Part shown: piece by piece, positions 52,801 to 60,858 of the stretch | Layout: each line of letters begins with the position of its first letter | Numbering within the stretch: position 1 is the first letter of the stretch | Notes under the pieces: model-generated | Seen by the model: only the letters and a program-made list of their open reading frames with translations | Database searches by the model: none | Told to the model about the DNA's origin: nothing | Position numbers and translations under genes: made by a program | Assembly (NCBI RefSeq): GCF_021354595.1 | Contig: NZ_JADWYJ010000007.1 | Span: 124,001 to 188,000 of the forward strand | Source of the DNA: Maribellus sp. CM-23 | GTDB taxonomy: Bacteria > Bacteroidota > Bacteroidia > Bacteroidales > Prolixibacteraceae | Length of the DNA stretch: 64,000 bases | Direction of reading: 5' to 3'

Positions 52801-53167
52801 CGAAAACCAGGAACAGCTGGAACAATATACAAAAGGACTGATCGACCGCTTTGGTACGCTGCCCGCCGAAAGCCGCGAACTGCTGGATGTACTCCCTTTA
52901 CGCTGGAAAGCCATCGATCTTAGCATGGAAAAGATCATTCTTAAAGAGAAAAAAATGATCTGCTATTTTGTTTCCGATCAGCGTTCCTCTTTTTACCAGT
53001 CTGAACGATTTATAAAAATTGTTCAGTACATCCAAAAGGGAAAAACAAAAGGAAAAATGAAGGAAGCCAACGGAAAACTCACACTTTCTTTTGCCAACGT
53101 CCCCAACATTGAAACTGCCGATTACATTCTAAAAGAGATAATTACAGACACCATTTCAACAAATTGA
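49814..53167 (+). CDS. mfd: Transcription-repair coupling factor
   Basis: About 1117 residues. UvrB-like N-terminal part (VLLNDREEAAYFYDDL, FFPSSYKRSVQYDRPEQENIVQRTEVL), RNAP-interaction CarD-like domain (LHPGDYVVHIDHGIGKFAGL), RecG-like helicase with Walker A GDVGFGKTEVA near residue 577, DEEQ box, TATPIPRTL, motif VI QLRGRVGRS, and a TRCF C-terminal domain. It removes stalled RNA polymerase and recruits UvrA. There is no ATG near the N-terminus; TTG codons at 49802, 49814 and 49820 are in frame. 49802 lies inside the -7 box, so 49814 or 49820 is preferred. Confidence 0.95.
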   Translation: MVLETNLFLQYFEGHPGFSKVKKKLFAPPGEKVHLQGLIGSAKTILLAKLFQNTGKNFVVLLNDREEAAYFYDDLNNLGLSEQTLFFPSSYKRSVQYDRPEQENIVQRTEVLNLLSKKENSYLLVSYPEALVERVISNEGLENNTLQVKTGDKLSIEFVNEFLYEYGFERVDFVYEPGQFSVRGSIVDIFSFSHEDPYRIDFFGDEIDSIRSFDIENQLSKKRFDKITIVPNIQDSEIEGNRVSLLQFIQDDPFWFGNSLHIFLDRVSDIHRQTIISREEEDFSSLIISGNELEKEFASLSVFDFGTDLAFPTAEKISFSQSAQPVFNKNFELLGANLVEHQSNNYELFILSSQEKQFERLQAIFKDTNVRVRFNPVAFVLHEGFIDHDLKACFYTDHQIFERYHRFKLKTRKAQREAISLQELNKLHPGDYVVHIDHGIGKFAGLVKTEVNGKMQEAIRLVYRDNDSLLVSIHSLHRISKYKGKDGAEPNINKLGTGAWQKMKNRTKAKVKDIAKELIALYAKRRAEEGYAFSPDSYLQTELEASFIYEDTPDQEKATSAVKSDMEKSIPMDRLVCGDVGFGKTEVAIRAAFKAVADSKQVAVLVPTTILALQHFKTFSERLQDFPVKIDYVSRLKSTAEVKNSLKEVADGKTDIIIGTHRLVSKDVKFYDLGLLIVDEEQKFGVSVKEKLKEIKVNVDTLTLTATPIPRTLQFSLMGARDLSIIQTPPPNRYPIVTEAHGFNEQMIREAIEFELDRNGQVFVIHNRVQNIFEVEDAIKRIVPGVKTVVGHGQMDGPKLEKVMLDFINGKFDVLIATTIIESGLDIPNANTIIINNAQNFGLSELHQLRGRVGRSNKKAFCYLITPPLASLSPESRRRIQAIEQFSELGSGFNIAMQDLDIRGAGNMLGAEQSGFIADIGFETYHRILNEAIQELKQEEFSELFAEQDGNQSQAFLNIKYVNDCVIDTDMELLFPSDYIPGNAERMMLYRELDSIENQEQLEQYTKGLIDRFGTLPAESRELLDVLPLRWKAIDLSMEKIILKEKKMICYFVSDQRSSFYQSERFIKIVQYIQKGKTKGKMKEANGKLTLSFANVPNIETADYILKEIITDTISTN

Positions 53168-53304
53168 ATGGGTAACAAAATTTTTTTTCTAAAAAAAACG
53201 TTATCCTTACGCAACCAAATCCAATTAGTCGCATCTGTGTAAACAGAGACTAAAAACAGAAGAAGAGTCTTATATTATTTGTTATTAAATTAAATCTTAT
53301 TCAA

Positions 53305-54021
53305 ATGATTACTATTCAGAAAATTGGAAAGTTATTAATGGTGTTCCTGATCGTAGCAGGGATGGCTTCGTGTAATGATGACGACGACAAGGCACCTTTT
53401 GCAGTAATTGGCGAAACCGTGACACTTAAGAAAATGGTTGACGATACAGCCCGCTATGCGGTTGCTTATTATGCCTATGGAAACTACGCTATGACTTCAG
53501 CTTCCGTAAAATTTCCCTCAGGAGATTCAATTGCGCTAAGTGCCATGGAAGGTTACAAACAAACCTTTTACAAAGATCCAGCTTCAGCTGATTATTCAAA
53601 AGACACTCCGGAAGAAGGTACATTTACTTTCTCTGTAGTTAACGAAGGAATTAAGCACACAGCAACTGACAAATTGGATGTGAAAGACTTTGACATTCCT
53701 ACCATTACAGAAGTTACTGCCAATACCGGTAATACCTCTATTACCGTTAAATGGGACAAAGTAACCAATGCCGACGGTTATGTAATACGTTTAAAGAATG
53801 ATGAAGACAAAGTAATTTTCTCTGCATTTGCCCCGAATACCTCGGTCAATTTTGTTATTAGTAGCAGTACCGGGTTAAAAGAGACACTTGTATCGGGAGA
53901 AACGTACACAGTAGATTTCCAAGCGTTGCTATATGAAGATACGGCAACTGAAGCGGATCGTGCCTGGAACGTTGAGATGATCTCAATGACAAGTGAAGAT
54001 GTTGTATACGCTAGCAATTAG
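53305..54021 (+). CDS. Lipoprotein with fibronectin type III-like domain
   Basis: 238 residues. Lipoprotein signal ending VAGMASCNDDDDKAP; the acidic residues after Cys resemble the Bacteroidota surface-export signal. A middle beta domain (about 35-128) is not recognised. The C-terminal half (IPTITEVTANTGNTSITVKWDKVTNADGYVIRLKNDEDKVIF) is an FN3-like fold. Probably a surface protein; function unknown. Single gene followed by a terminator. Confidence 0.78.
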   Translation: MITIQKIGKLLMVFLIVAGMASCNDDDDKAPFAVIGETVTLKKMVDDTARYAVAYYAYGNYAMTSASVKFPSGDSIALSAMEGYKQTFYKDPASADYSKDTPEEGTFTFSVVNEGIKHTATDKLDVKDFDIPTITEVTANTGNTSITVKWDKVTNADGYVIRLKNDEDKVIFSAFAPNTSVNFVISSSTGLKETLVSGETYTVDFQALLYEDTATEADRAWNVEMISMTSEDVVYASN

Positions 54022-54041
54022 CATCAACCGATAGAGACTAA

Positions 54042-54070
54042 AACCAGCTGAATATCAGCTGGTTTTTTTT
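54042..54070 (+). terminator. Terminator after the FN3 lipoprotein gene
   Basis: AACCAGCTGA (54042-54051) pairs with TCAGCTGGTT (54055-54064), followed by a T run to 54070. Confidence 0.9.
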
Positions 54071-54087
54071 ATGTCCAAATCTACAAC

Positions 54088-54103
54088 TACTATTTTTTTA
54101 GTA
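54088..54103. promoter_or_regulatory. Candidate BlaI-type operator, upstream copy
   Basis: TACTA (54088-54092), six T, TAGTA (54099-54103). The same 16-base dyad size and outer half-sites as 54141-54156, 53 bases away (about five helical turns). Confidence 0.5.
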
Positions 54104-54140
54104 TTTTTATTACATCGATAGTTTTTCATATAATTTTAAT

Positions 54141-54156
54141 TACTACATTTGTAGTA
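54141..54156. promoter_or_regulatory. BlaI/MecI-type operator overlapping the blaI promoter
   Basis: TACTACATTTGTAGTA, a dyad of TACTAC/GTAGTA nearly identical to the staphylococcal bla/mec operator core. The -7 box TACATTTG (54144-54151) lies within it, so repressor binding would block RNA polymerase. It is 15 bases before the blaI-like ATG. Confidence 0.75.
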
Positions 54157-54171
54157 GAAATTATTAGAAGG

Positions 54172-54567
54172 ATGAAGACACTTACAAAAGCAGAAGAGCA
54201 AATTATGCAGATCCTCTGGAAACTAAAAGAGGCAGTAGTAAAACAGGTGGTAGATGAATTTGAAGACCCAAAACCGGCTTATACCACTGTCGCTACCGTT
54301 CTAAAGGTGCTGGAAAAAAAAGGTTTTGTTCAGAGTAAAAAAGTAGGGAACGTAAATCTTTTTTTTACCGAGGTGAGTAAACAGGAATACACAAAGGTCC
54401 AGTTCAGTTCGTTGCTTAAAAATTATTTTAACGGCTCTTTCCCTAAAATGGCCACCTTTTTTGCCAAAGAGAATAACCTGAGCCTCGAAGAGCTGGAAGA
54501 GATAATGAAGATTACTGAGGAGGAAATAAAAAAAGAAAAGGAAGAAAAGCCATGGAAACGCTATTAA
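54172..54567 (+). CDS. BlaI/MecI family transcriptional repressor
   Basis: 131 residues. Winged-helix start LTKAEEQIMQILWKLKEAVVKQVVDEF, recognition region PAYTTVATVLKVLEKKGFVQSKKVGN, then a dimerisation helix (LEELEEIMKITEEEIKKEKEE). Family members are cut or released when the partner M56 protease senses a signal. It overlaps the M56 gene by 16 bases and is preceded by AAGGATG and the operator dyads, indicating autoregulation. Confidence 0.93.
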   Translation: MKTLTKAEEQIMQILWKLKEAVVKQVVDEFEDPKPAYTTVATVLKVLEKKGFVQSKKVGNVNLFFTEVSKQEYTKVQFSSLLKNYFNGSFPKMATFFAKENNLSLEELEEIMKITEEEIKKEKEEKPWKRY

Positions 54568-56156
54568 GCTATTTAATCAGCGCCTCAGCCGGTATCGTTC
54601 TGTTTTATTCCGTGTATTGGCTGTTCCTCCGGAAAGAAACTTTCCACCAGGCCAACCGCTTCTATCTTCTGGCGGCCTTGCTTACTGCCGCACTCCTGCC
54701 GGTTTTCCCTCTACAATACAGGGTTTTGATAGAAGCCGGCACCAACGCCCCGATTCGTACCATTGCCGATACGTTCAAAAACATTCCGGTTACAGAAGCT
54801 ATTAACAATAGTGGTACGGTTTTCAATTGGCAACACGCACTCTTGATTGTTTATCTCACGGGAGCTTCCATTTTCATGTTGCGCCTGCTCATACAAACCG
54901 CTGTGTTATTGTCACTGATGATCAAGCACCGGATGAAATCATTCGAAGGTGTCAGAATTATCGAAAATGAGAAATACGGTCTACCCTTCTCGTTTTTCAA
55001 CGTAATATTTATCAATCCGAAATTTCACACACAGGACGACCTGCCGGAAATTCTGGCTCACGAAAAAGTGCACATTCGTGAGAATCACTGGTTCGACCTG
55101 CTTTTTATAGAACTGTTAACAGTCATCTTTTGGTTCAACCCATTTATTTGGTTCTTTGAACGATCCATTAAACAAAACCATGAGTACCTGGCCGACAAAG
55201 GTGTTCTTGCGCAAGGACACACTGTAGCCCGCTACCAGGCTTTATTAGTAAACCAGTTAATGGGCATGCAGATTATTGGCATTACCAACAACCTGAACTT
55301 TGCTCTTAACGCAAATCGATTAAAAATGATGACGAAAAAGAGAACACCGCACATACGCGGAGTAAAATTTATGTGGGCACTACCTGCCCTTGCGCTTCTG
55401 TTGTTTGCTTTTGCAGAACCGGAATATCAAGCCTCCAATCAAGAACAGCAGACCGGTGAAGTACAAGCAAGCAAGTTGATTTCACAAAAAAACATCAAAC
55501 TAAATGGTGTGGTTACGGATGAAGATGGCGACCCAATGCCCGGAACATCGGTACTTGTAAAGGGGGGGACTGTTGGAACAGTAGTTGACAAAGATGGCAC
55601 ATTCTCACTGGATGTCCCGGAAAAATCAAGTATTGTATTGTCTTTTGTCGGGAAAGAAACCCTGGTGGAACATTACACTCAAATTACTTCCGGGGAAATG
55701 AAAGAGGGAGCATTTTATAAAGAATACGTTCTGAGAGATGCGGTAATTTTAATTGGCCCGGCAGCACCTGCCTCTCCTCCTCCCCCACCTCCTCCAGGAA
55801 AAAAGGAGAAGTTAACTCCACCGCCACCACCGCCACCAGCCAGTGGTGAAAAAGAAGTATTTATAGTAGTAGAAGATATGCCTGAATACCCCGGAGGATC
55901 AGAGGCATTGGGTGACTATGTTTACAAAATGCAGCAGAAAATAGCGCAGGAAAAAGGCGTAAAAGGAAAAGCAAAAGTTGCGTTTACAGTAAATGCTGCG
56001 GGCAAAGTCACCGACATCAAAGTAGTTGAAAAAGACAATGATGCCGCCGCAAAAGGAGCTGTAGCAATAGCCTCCAACATGCCGGAATGGAAACCCGGAA
56101 AACAGCGAGGCAAAGCTGTTCCGGTAAAATACCTGCTTCCGGTTGAGTTTAAATAA
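54552..56156 (+). CDS. M56 (BlaR1-like) membrane metalloprotease with CarboxypepD-like and TonB C-terminal domains
   Basis: 534 residues. Four membrane helices frame an M56 zinc protease domain: HEKVH at about 171-175 with NHWFDLLFIELLTVIFWFNPF and the later EYLAD Glu/Asp. After the last helix (about 275-290) comes a CarboxypepD_reg-like beta domain (about 316-390; LNGVVTDEDGDPMPGTSVLVKG). Two proline-rich runs follow (about 400-430), then a TonB C-terminal domain (EYPGGSEALGDYV ... KVAFTVNAAGKVTDIKVV ... PVKYLLPVEF). The penicillin-binding sensor of true BlaR1 is absent. It probably signals envelope state to BlaI. Confidence 0.9.
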   Translation: METLLSYLISASAGIVLFYSVYWLFLRKETFHQANRFYLLAALLTAALLPVFPLQYRVLIEAGTNAPIRTIADTFKNIPVTEAINNSGTVFNWQHALLIVYLTGASIFMLRLLIQTAVLLSLMIKHRMKSFEGVRIIENEKYGLPFSFFNVIFINPKFHTQDDLPEILAHEKVHIRENHWFDLLFIELLTVIFWFNPFIWFFERSIKQNHEYLADKGVLAQGHTVARYQALLVNQLMGMQIIGITNNLNFALNANRLKMMTKKRTPHIRGVKFMWALPALALLLFAFAEPEYQASNQEQQTGEVQASKLISQKNIKLNGVVTDEDGDPMPGTSVLVKGGTVGTVVDKDGTFSLDVPEKSSIVLSFVGKETLVEHYTQITSGEMKEGAFYKEYVLRDAVILIGPAAPASPPPPPPPGKKEKLTPPPPPPPASGEKEVFIVVEDMPEYPGGSEALGDYVYKMQQKIAQEKGVKGKAKVAFTVNAAGKVTDIKVVEKDNDAAAKGAVAIASNMPEWKPGKQRGKAVPVKYLLPVEFK

Positions 56157-56180
56157 CAGAAAACAGGAAAATAAAATTAG

Positions 56181-56219
56181 CACCCGCTGATCTGCTCCAT
56201 GCAGTCTGCGGGTGTTTTT
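56181..56219 (+). terminator. Terminator of the BlaI/M56 operon
   Basis: CACCCGC (56181-56187) pairs with GCGGGTG (56208-56214), with extra inner pairing, followed by five T. Confidence 0.75.
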
Positions 56220-56252
56220 GTATCTTGTTGACAACAAATCAACTTCAAACAA

Positions 56253-56822
56253 ATGAAAACCATTTTTTTCGAAACATCCGAACAATGGGAAAGCTGGCTC
56301 GAGCAAAACCACGACACTGAAACCGAATTATGGCTTGTATACTTCAAAAAACACACAGATGTTCCCGGAATTTCTTACGAAGAATCGGTTCAATCAGCTT
56401 TATGCTGGGGCTGGATCGACGGTTTGGTAAAAAAGCTGGATGAAGATCGCTATGTCCGAAAGTTCACGCCCCGAAAAGAGAACAGCGTTTGGTCGGAATC
56501 CAACAAAAAGCGGGTTGCCGCATTGTTAAAAGAAGGGAGAATAAAACCTGTGGGTTGGCAAAAAATAGAAGCCGCCCAACAAAACGGCAATTGGGACAGA
56601 GTAAACACTCCCCCTGAAATAGATCTGACAATTCCACAGGAACTTAAAGAAGAGTTCGAGAAACATACAACAGCAGCCGAATATTTTAACGGGCTCAGCA
56701 AAAGACATCAGAAGGAATACCTTCTCTGGATAAAAACAGCCAAGCGACCGGAAACGCGCGCCAGACGCGTAAAAGAATCGATTGAACTCATGCTGAAGAA
56801 AAAGAATCTGGGGTTAAAATAA
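56253..56822 (+). CDS. YdeI/OmpD-associated family protein
   Basis: 189 residues. Typical family blocks: WLEQNHDTETELWLVYFKKHT, SYEESVQSALCWGWIDGLVKKLDEDRYVRKFTPRK, WSESNKKRVAALLKEGRIKPVGWQKIEAA, and a C-terminal FNGLSKRHQKEYLLWIKTAKRPETRARRV helix. Cytoplasmic; biochemical role unknown, with some members linked to bacteriocin or stress protection. Single gene between terminators. Confidence 0.9.
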   Translation: MKTIFFETSEQWESWLEQNHDTETELWLVYFKKHTDVPGISYEESVQSALCWGWIDGLVKKLDEDRYVRKFTPRKENSVWSESNKKRVAALLKEGRIKPVGWQKIEAAQQNGNWDRVNTPPEIDLTIPQELKEEFEKHTTAAEYFNGLSKRHQKEYLLWIKTAKRPETRARRVKESIELMLKKKNLGLK

Positions 56823-56837
56823 ACGAATAAAAAAAAG

Positions 56838-56862
56838 AAAGGTTGGTAGTTTACCAACCTTT
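56838..56862. terminator. Bidirectional terminator
   Basis: AAAGGTTGGTA (56838-56848) pairs perfectly with TACCAACCTTT (56852-56862) around GTT. A/T tracts flank both sides; it separates the YdeI gene from the convergent GH13 cluster. Confidence 0.85.
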
Positions 56863-56981
56863 TCTCAATCAACCTAAACCTAAACTAAACCAAAAACCAA
56901 ACCACCTCTATGGTGAGTAATTTCTTTCGATCTTTGTTACTATGAAACAATTGCTTACAGAAAAAGTTTAAAACGTTGATT

Positions 56982-58844
56982 CTATTTTTTCACTTTTAAA
57001 ATATAAGATTCCAGCCCCGGCAAAACGAGGTCAATGTAGCCTTGCCCCTTTTTAACCACCAAACGCAAATCTTCTTTTCCACTCAACTGATCCACCAGCC
57101 GATAAGTGCCATCTTCCAGGCTCCATGTGGCCACAGTTTCCCCATCCATTCTTAGCTGAAATGCATGTTCAGCCTCCTCAAAATTACTGACGATAATAAG
57201 TTGCTCATCACCCTTCCAGCGAACAAACGAAAACAACTTATCGGTATATCCTTCGGTATTCTCCCGGTTGTAAGAATGAATCTCTTTGTACGCTCCCAGC
57301 AGCGCTTCCGAGTGCGCTGAAAAGCTCAGTAAAGTCTTGTAACAGTCGTTTAAATCTTTCTCAGCAGGACTTAGCTGTCCGCCATCAAATTTTCCGTTGT
57401 TCATCCAACGCTGGTGGGCCGGAACTCCGCAATAATCGAAAATCGACGTTCGCGATTCGTCGCCAAAACCCATATCTCCGTCGCCCCGTTCTCCTACGTT
57501 CTGCCCAAAATACAACATGGTTGGAGAGGTGCTCATGCAGGTTGATACGACCATCGCGGGTTTTCCTTTTTCAGCTTTTCCGGCAAAAAGAGCACTTGCA
57601 ATACGCTGTTCATCGTGGTTTTCGAGAAAATGCAACATGTGGTGTTCAATGTCTGCCAGACCATTGTAAATTGCCGGAAGATGATCGGTACTTCCGTGCC
57701 CTTGCATAATGTGTTTTAGCGTATCATACAATTCCACCTTGTCGTACAGATAATCCATTTTCCCCTTAAAAATATAATCGCGGTACAAAGCCGGATTATA
57801 AACCTCGGCCAAAAGAAAAGCCTCCTTGTTTTTCATTTTGATGGCCGAGTTCATGTAACTCCAGAATTCAACGGGTACCATTTCAGCCATATCGTAACGA
57901 AAACCATCCACCCCCTTATCAAGCCAAAACAGTGCAATATCTCTGAATTTCTTCCACGAATCCGGAACATCCTTGTCTTGCCAGAACTCAAAATGCTCCC
58001 GGTAGTCTTTTTTATCAAAACCTTCGGGCAAAACATCAAAATCGTAGCTTCCGTCCGGACGAACTCCGTAATTCACTTTTACAGTTTCGTACCAGTCATA
58101 AAAGTCGGGTTGTGTTTTTCGCGAGCCATTGCCCGTCCATTTAACCGGGTATTCGTCAAACTTACCGTCAGCCAGCGGGTGCTTTTCGCCACCCAAAGGC
58201 AAATAGCCATTTTTACTTTCGGGCACCTTAAAAACTTCGCCCGGTATGTAATAAAAATTGTTATCCCGCGCATATTCCACCGAAGTATCATCCTTATCGC
58301 CAAAATCAGAAACACCTTCAGGCCTCGAAATTGACTGATAATTCCGGGCAACGTGGTTGGGGACAATGTCAATGACTACCTTCATTCCGTGTTGATGCGT
58401 ACGATCAATAAGCGCTTCAAATTCTTCTATTCTTTTGGCCGGATCAACCGCCAGATCAGGATCCACATTGTAGTAATCTTTGATTGCATAAGGCGAACCG
58501 GCACGGCCTTTTACCACGTCCGGATCGTCGTTCGAGATGCCGCAAGCCGTATAATCGCGGATCACATCGTGGTGCGGAATGCCGGTATACCAGATATGGG
58601 TTACTCCCATCGATTTGATTTCGTCCAGCGCCCGGTCGGTAAAATCATTGAACTTGCCAACCCCGTTCTCTTCAATCGTTCCCCACGCCTTATTGGTGGT
58701 GTTTGTATTTCCAAACAAGCGCGTAAAAACCTGGTAAACCACCAGTTTCCCCTTAGGAGATGCCGGCTGCTCTGTTTCTTGTTTTTGAGGAGATTGGCAG
58801 GCGGAGAAAGCCCAAAAGATAAGTAGGATTGATAGTTTCTTCAT
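56982..58844 (-). CDS. GH13 alpha-amylase family lipoprotein
   Basis: 620 residues. Lipoprotein signal ILLIFWAFSACQSP. Catalytic barrel motifs: region I VVIDIVPNHVAR, region II GVDGFRYDMAEMV (Asp nucleophile), region III FLLAEVYNP (Glu acid/base), region IV FLENHDEQR (transition-state Asp). A C-terminal beta domain ends LVLPGLESYILKV. It would cleave alpha-1,4 glucans at the cell envelope. Last gene of the maltose/starch cluster, 93 bases behind the other GH13 gene. Confidence 0.94.
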   Translation of the reverse strand: MKKLSILLIFWAFSACQSPQKQETEQPASPKGKLVVYQVFTRLFGNTNTTNKAWGTIEENGVGKFNDFTDRALDEIKSMGVTHIWYTGIPHHDVIRDYTACGISNDDPDVVKGRAGSPYAIKDYYNVDPDLAVDPAKRIEEFEALIDRTHQHGMKVVIDIVPNHVARNYQSISRPEGVSDFGDKDDTSVEYARDNNFYYIPGEVFKVPESKNGYLPLGGEKHPLADGKFDEYPVKWTGNGSRKTQPDFYDWYETVKVNYGVRPDGSYDFDVLPEGFDKKDYREHFEFWQDKDVPDSWKKFRDIALFWLDKGVDGFRYDMAEMVPVEFWSYMNSAIKMKNKEAFLLAEVYNPALYRDYIFKGKMDYLYDKVELYDTLKHIMQGHGSTDHLPAIYNGLADIEHHMLHFLENHDEQRIASALFAGKAEKGKPAMVVSTCMSTSPTMLYFGQNVGERGDGDMGFGDESRTSIFDYCGVPAHQRWMNNGKFDGGQLSPAEKDLNDCYKTLLSFSAHSEALLGAYKEIHSYNRENTEGYTDKLFSFVRWKGDEQLIIVSNFEEAEHAFQLRMDGETVATWSLEDGTYRLVDQLSGKEDLRLVVKKGQGYIDLVLPGLESYILKVKK

Positions 58845-58883
58845 AATTATAAAACGCTGATGACGCAGATATAACTGATAAAC

Positions 58884-58908
58884 ACAGATTATAACAGCAA
58901 AAATCTGT
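58884..58908. repeat. Intergenic dyad in a dispersed-repeat-like stretch
   Basis: ACAGATT (58884-58890) pairs with AATCTGT (58902-58908) inside a 93-base gap. The surrounding words (CTGTGCTATCCGTGTTTTT) resemble a repeat that I recall from intergenic regions of many Bacteroidota. Confidence 0.4.
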
Positions 58909-58937
58909 CTAACCTGTGCTATCCGTGTTTTTATTCG

Positions 58938-60779
58938 TTACTTTTTCAATTCAACAATAACCGCCGACTTTGCCGGAACAGTAATTCTACTGATATCAGA
59001 AACTTCCTTGCCGCTTATAATTTCTTTACCTGAATTATAGCCATTTATCACTTCCTGAAAGCGATCCGTAGCAATCGTTTTTTCTTCTGCATTTTTATTC
59101 AGAATAACCATCACCGCTTCGTTGTCGGTATAACGGAAATACGCGTAAGTCCCGTTCTCTGGAATGAAATGCAACAGTTTCCCGTTGTGGATCACTTTGG
59201 CCGATTTACGCCAGTTCTGAATGTTTGCCACATACTTTTGCATGTCTTTGGCTGCATCGCTCAATCCTTCTCCGGTAAATGCATTTACCTTGTCGCCTTC
59301 CCAGCCTCCGGGAAAATCAGCGCGGATATCGCCGTGCTCGCTTCCTTCGTGGCGCATCAGGATTTCGGTTCCGTAATAGATTTGCGGAATCCCACGCGTG
59401 GTAAGAAAGAAAGCCACTCCCATTTTCAGCAGGTCAGCATCCTCTCCCACCTGTACATAAAAGCGCGACATGTCGTGGTTATCCGGGAAAATCGTCAGGT
59501 GAAACGGATCGGGATACAGAAAGTCGTTCGACAAAGCTTCGTAAATCTGGATTAGTCCGGTATCCCAGGTCTCATCGTTTTTAAGACCTGCAGCCACCGC
59601 ACTTTGCAGTGGAAAATCCATCATGCTGGGCGCATGGTTTTTGTATCCATCCTGGTTGTATTTTCCTTTTTGCCAGTAGGAAACAATGGCCGGATTCACG
59701 CTCCATTCTTCACCCACGATATTAAAATTGGGATATTCTTCGAGCATTTCCTTGGTCCATTCACTCATCATGTTTTTGTCAGGATAAGGCCACGTGTCCT
59801 GCCGGATGCCTTCCAATCCCACATATTCTGTCCACCAGATGCTGTTTTGAATCAGGTACCTGGCCATAAAAGGATTGCGCTGGTTCAGATCGGGCATGGC
59901 AGAAACAAACCATCCGTCAACCAAAGCACTAATGTCAGCCTTCGAAGCATGCGGATCTTCGTGTACTGTCCGTCGGTGGTTGGTGATCTTCATCTCCGGG
60001 TAATTATTGATCCAGTCTTTCATGGGCATATCGTGCATCCACCAGTGTTCCGAGCCGCAATGATTAAAAATCATGTCCATGATGAGCTTCATTCCCCGCT
60101 TGTCAAGCTCCTCATTTAGTTCACGGTATTCGTCGTTGCTGCCAAAACGCGCATCCACTTTGTAAAAATCGGTTGTAGCATAGCCGTGATAGGATGACTC
60201 GGGCATATCGTTTTCCAGCACCGGATTCAGCCAAACAGCCGTATAACCCAGCTTTTGCAGGTAATCGAGCGAGTTGATGATCCCTCGAATATCGCCTCCG
60301 TGACGCCCCCATTTGTAACTTCGGTCCAATCCTTCTTTCATGCCCGGTACTTCGTCGTTACCCGGGTCTCCGTTCACAAAGCGGTCTGGAGTAATCAGGC
60401 AGATGACATCCGAGGAATTAAACCCAGTGCGGTCTGCCGAATTTGTTTCCCGCTCCCACAGCTCATAGGAATAAGTGGCCATCAACTTCTTCCCTTTTTT
60501 GAATTCGATGTTGAATTTCCCGGGCTGAACATCGCTTGCCAGCTTCAAGCCCACAAACAGGTAATTCGGGTTTTCAACCTTGGTAACCGATTCCAGCTCC
60601 ACTCCCGGGTAACTCAGTGTTACGTCGGTTTGTGAAATATTTTCCCCGTGAATCAGCAGTTGAAGGTGTGTTGTTTTCATTCCGACCCACCAGTTAGGCG
60701 GTTCAACACGATCTAAATTCTGGGCACTGGCAACAAGTGTCAGCAATGATAAACAGAAAGTTATAAATGGTTTCATCAT
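58938..60779 (-). CDS. Exported GH13 enzyme, neopullulanase/cyclomaltodextrinase-like (SusA-type)
   Basis: 613 residues. Signal peptide about 1-19 (LTLVASAQ); an N-terminal Ig-like domain with VEPPNWWVGMKTTHLQLLIHGENI, typical of SusA/neopullulanase. Barrel motifs: MKLIMDMIFNHCGSEH, GIRQDTWPYPD (Asp), NIVGEEWSVNP (Glu), TIFPDNHDMSRF (Asp). Periplasmic hydrolysis of maltooligosaccharides, cyclodextrins or pullulan is expected. It sits between the GH65 gene and the other GH13 gene. Confidence 0.94.
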   Translation of the reverse strand: MMKPFITFCLSLLTLVASAQNLDRVEPPNWWVGMKTTHLQLLIHGENISQTDVTLSYPGVELESVTKVENPNYLFVGLKLASDVQPGKFNIEFKKGKKLMATYSYELWERETNSADRTGFNSSDVICLITPDRFVNGDPGNDEVPGMKEGLDRSYKWGRHGGDIRGIINSLDYLQKLGYTAVWLNPVLENDMPESSYHGYATTDFYKVDARFGSNDEYRELNEELDKRGMKLIMDMIFNHCGSEHWWMHDMPMKDWINNYPEMKITNHRRTVHEDPHASKADISALVDGWFVSAMPDLNQRNPFMARYLIQNSIWWTEYVGLEGIRQDTWPYPDKNMMSEWTKEMLEEYPNFNIVGEEWSVNPAIVSYWQKGKYNQDGYKNHAPSMMDFPLQSAVAAGLKNDETWDTGLIQIYEALSNDFLYPDPFHLTIFPDNHDMSRFYVQVGEDADLLKMGVAFFLTTRGIPQIYYGTEILMRHEGSEHGDIRADFPGGWEGDKVNAFTGEGLSDAAKDMQKYVANIQNWRKSAKVIHNGKLLHFIPENGTYAYFRYTDNEAVMVILNKNAEEKTIATDRFQEVINGYNSGKEIISGKEVSDISRITVPAKSAVIVELKK

Positions 60780-60858
60780 GACGATTTTATGAATTTATCC
60801 GAGCTATACCAGCTCTTCTTTTATAATTTTTGAAAGAACATTTGTGGCAGTCTTCCAG

